Shown: positions 63,617-64,000 of the stretch, piece after piece | Layout: each line of letters begins with the position of its first letter | Position numbering within the stretch: position 1 is the first letter of the stretch | Source: Prosapia bicincta | Lineage: Eukaryota > Arthropoda > Insecta > Hemiptera > Cercopidae | Direction of reading: 5' to 3' | Assembly (NCBI GenBank): GCA_036971475.1 | Contig: JBAIZL010000001.1 | Coordinates: forward strand, 143,272,192 to 143,336,191 | DNA length: 64,000 nucleotides | Made by a program: the position numbers and the translations under genes | Notes under the pieces: generated by a model | Database searches by the model: none | What the model was told of the DNA's origin: nothing | What the model saw: only the letters and a program-made list of their open reading frames with translations

Positions 63617-63695
63617 CATCTTCAGAGGAAATTACAACAAGATTGACTGTTAGTGTTGTAGCCAGTTAGTCTTGTAGTAATTTTCTCTGAAGATG
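63617..63695 (+). repeat. 33-bp imperfect hairpin near the right end
   Basis: CATCTTCAGAGGAAATTACA (63617) is complementary to TGTAGTAATTTTCTCTGAAG (63673) with few mismatches. The full arms are about 33 bases around a 12-base loop. The form resembles other transposon-type hairpins in the window but lacks the GAAA tail. Confidence 0.8.
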
Positions 63696-64000
63696 TTTTA
63701 AAGTTATTTGCGGTTAAAATATTTTATTTATTTATAGTAAAATAATTACACCACAGTTATTCCTAGCTATTATTAGAAACACAAGCATTGATTTTTTGTT
63801 ATGAGTCATTTTATAGTTTAGGGGCGATTTTGGATATGGCCAGACTAATATATTTGGTTTGTAAAATATCATTACAATATTTTTGTTCTGAAACAAAATA
63901 TTATGACATCTAAAAAAATTGGGGTTTATATTGTTCCTTTACTTTTTGTATAATAAGACACAGCTTTCGTAAAAGACAAATATCAACATTATATATGAAC

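Overview
The window looks like nuclear DNA of an AT-rich animal, probably an invertebrate; the species cannot be named from the sequence. It is roughly 70% A+T by eye. It has no long open reading frames, operon-like gene spacing, rRNA or tRNA genes that I can recognise. It is full of long (TA)n arrays and broken copies of animal transposons: Penelope-like retroelements with GIY-YIG endonuclease, piggyBac, Tigger/pogo and hAT.

Layout. Bases 1-6273 are non-duplicated flank: decayed piggyBac-like coding pieces on the minus strand (about 950-1800 and 3060-3340), a pair of inverted arms (1762-1905 and 3825-3978), and a 140-bp tandem satellite with higher-order structure (4030-5835). Bases 6312-27967 (copy A) and 39430-60867 (copy B) are two direct copies of one ~21.5-kb segment. 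They differ by about 1-5% substitutions plus several discrete insertions and deletions. Each copy carries a Tigger-like transposase remnant, two Penelope endonuclease remnants in opposite orientations, a piggyBac C-terminal remnant and a low-divergence block. The 11.4-kb spacer between the copies (27968-39429) begins with the best preserved transposon of the window, a Penelope-like element with reverse transcriptase and GIY-YIG endonuclease. It then holds a ~132-bp minisatellite, a hAT-type MITE, a possible mariner fragment, and a cluster of (TA)n-flanked hairpin units that resemble Penelope termini. After copy B (60868-64000) there is one short stretch that could be a real protein-coding exon (60838-61059, minus), then featureless AT-rich DNA and one long hairpin near the end.

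How it fits together. There is no recognisable pathway. The recurring structural theme is (TA)n arrays next to hairpins whose stems change sequence but keep pairing and which are followed by GAAA, beside Penelope coding remnants. The duplication starts in a (TA)n array in both copies and, in copy A, ends where the Penelope element begins. Either this is a young segmental duplication whose ends were shaped by (TA)n arrays and a Penelope insertion, or the two copies are alleles placed in tandem by the assembler. The sequence alone cannot separate these.
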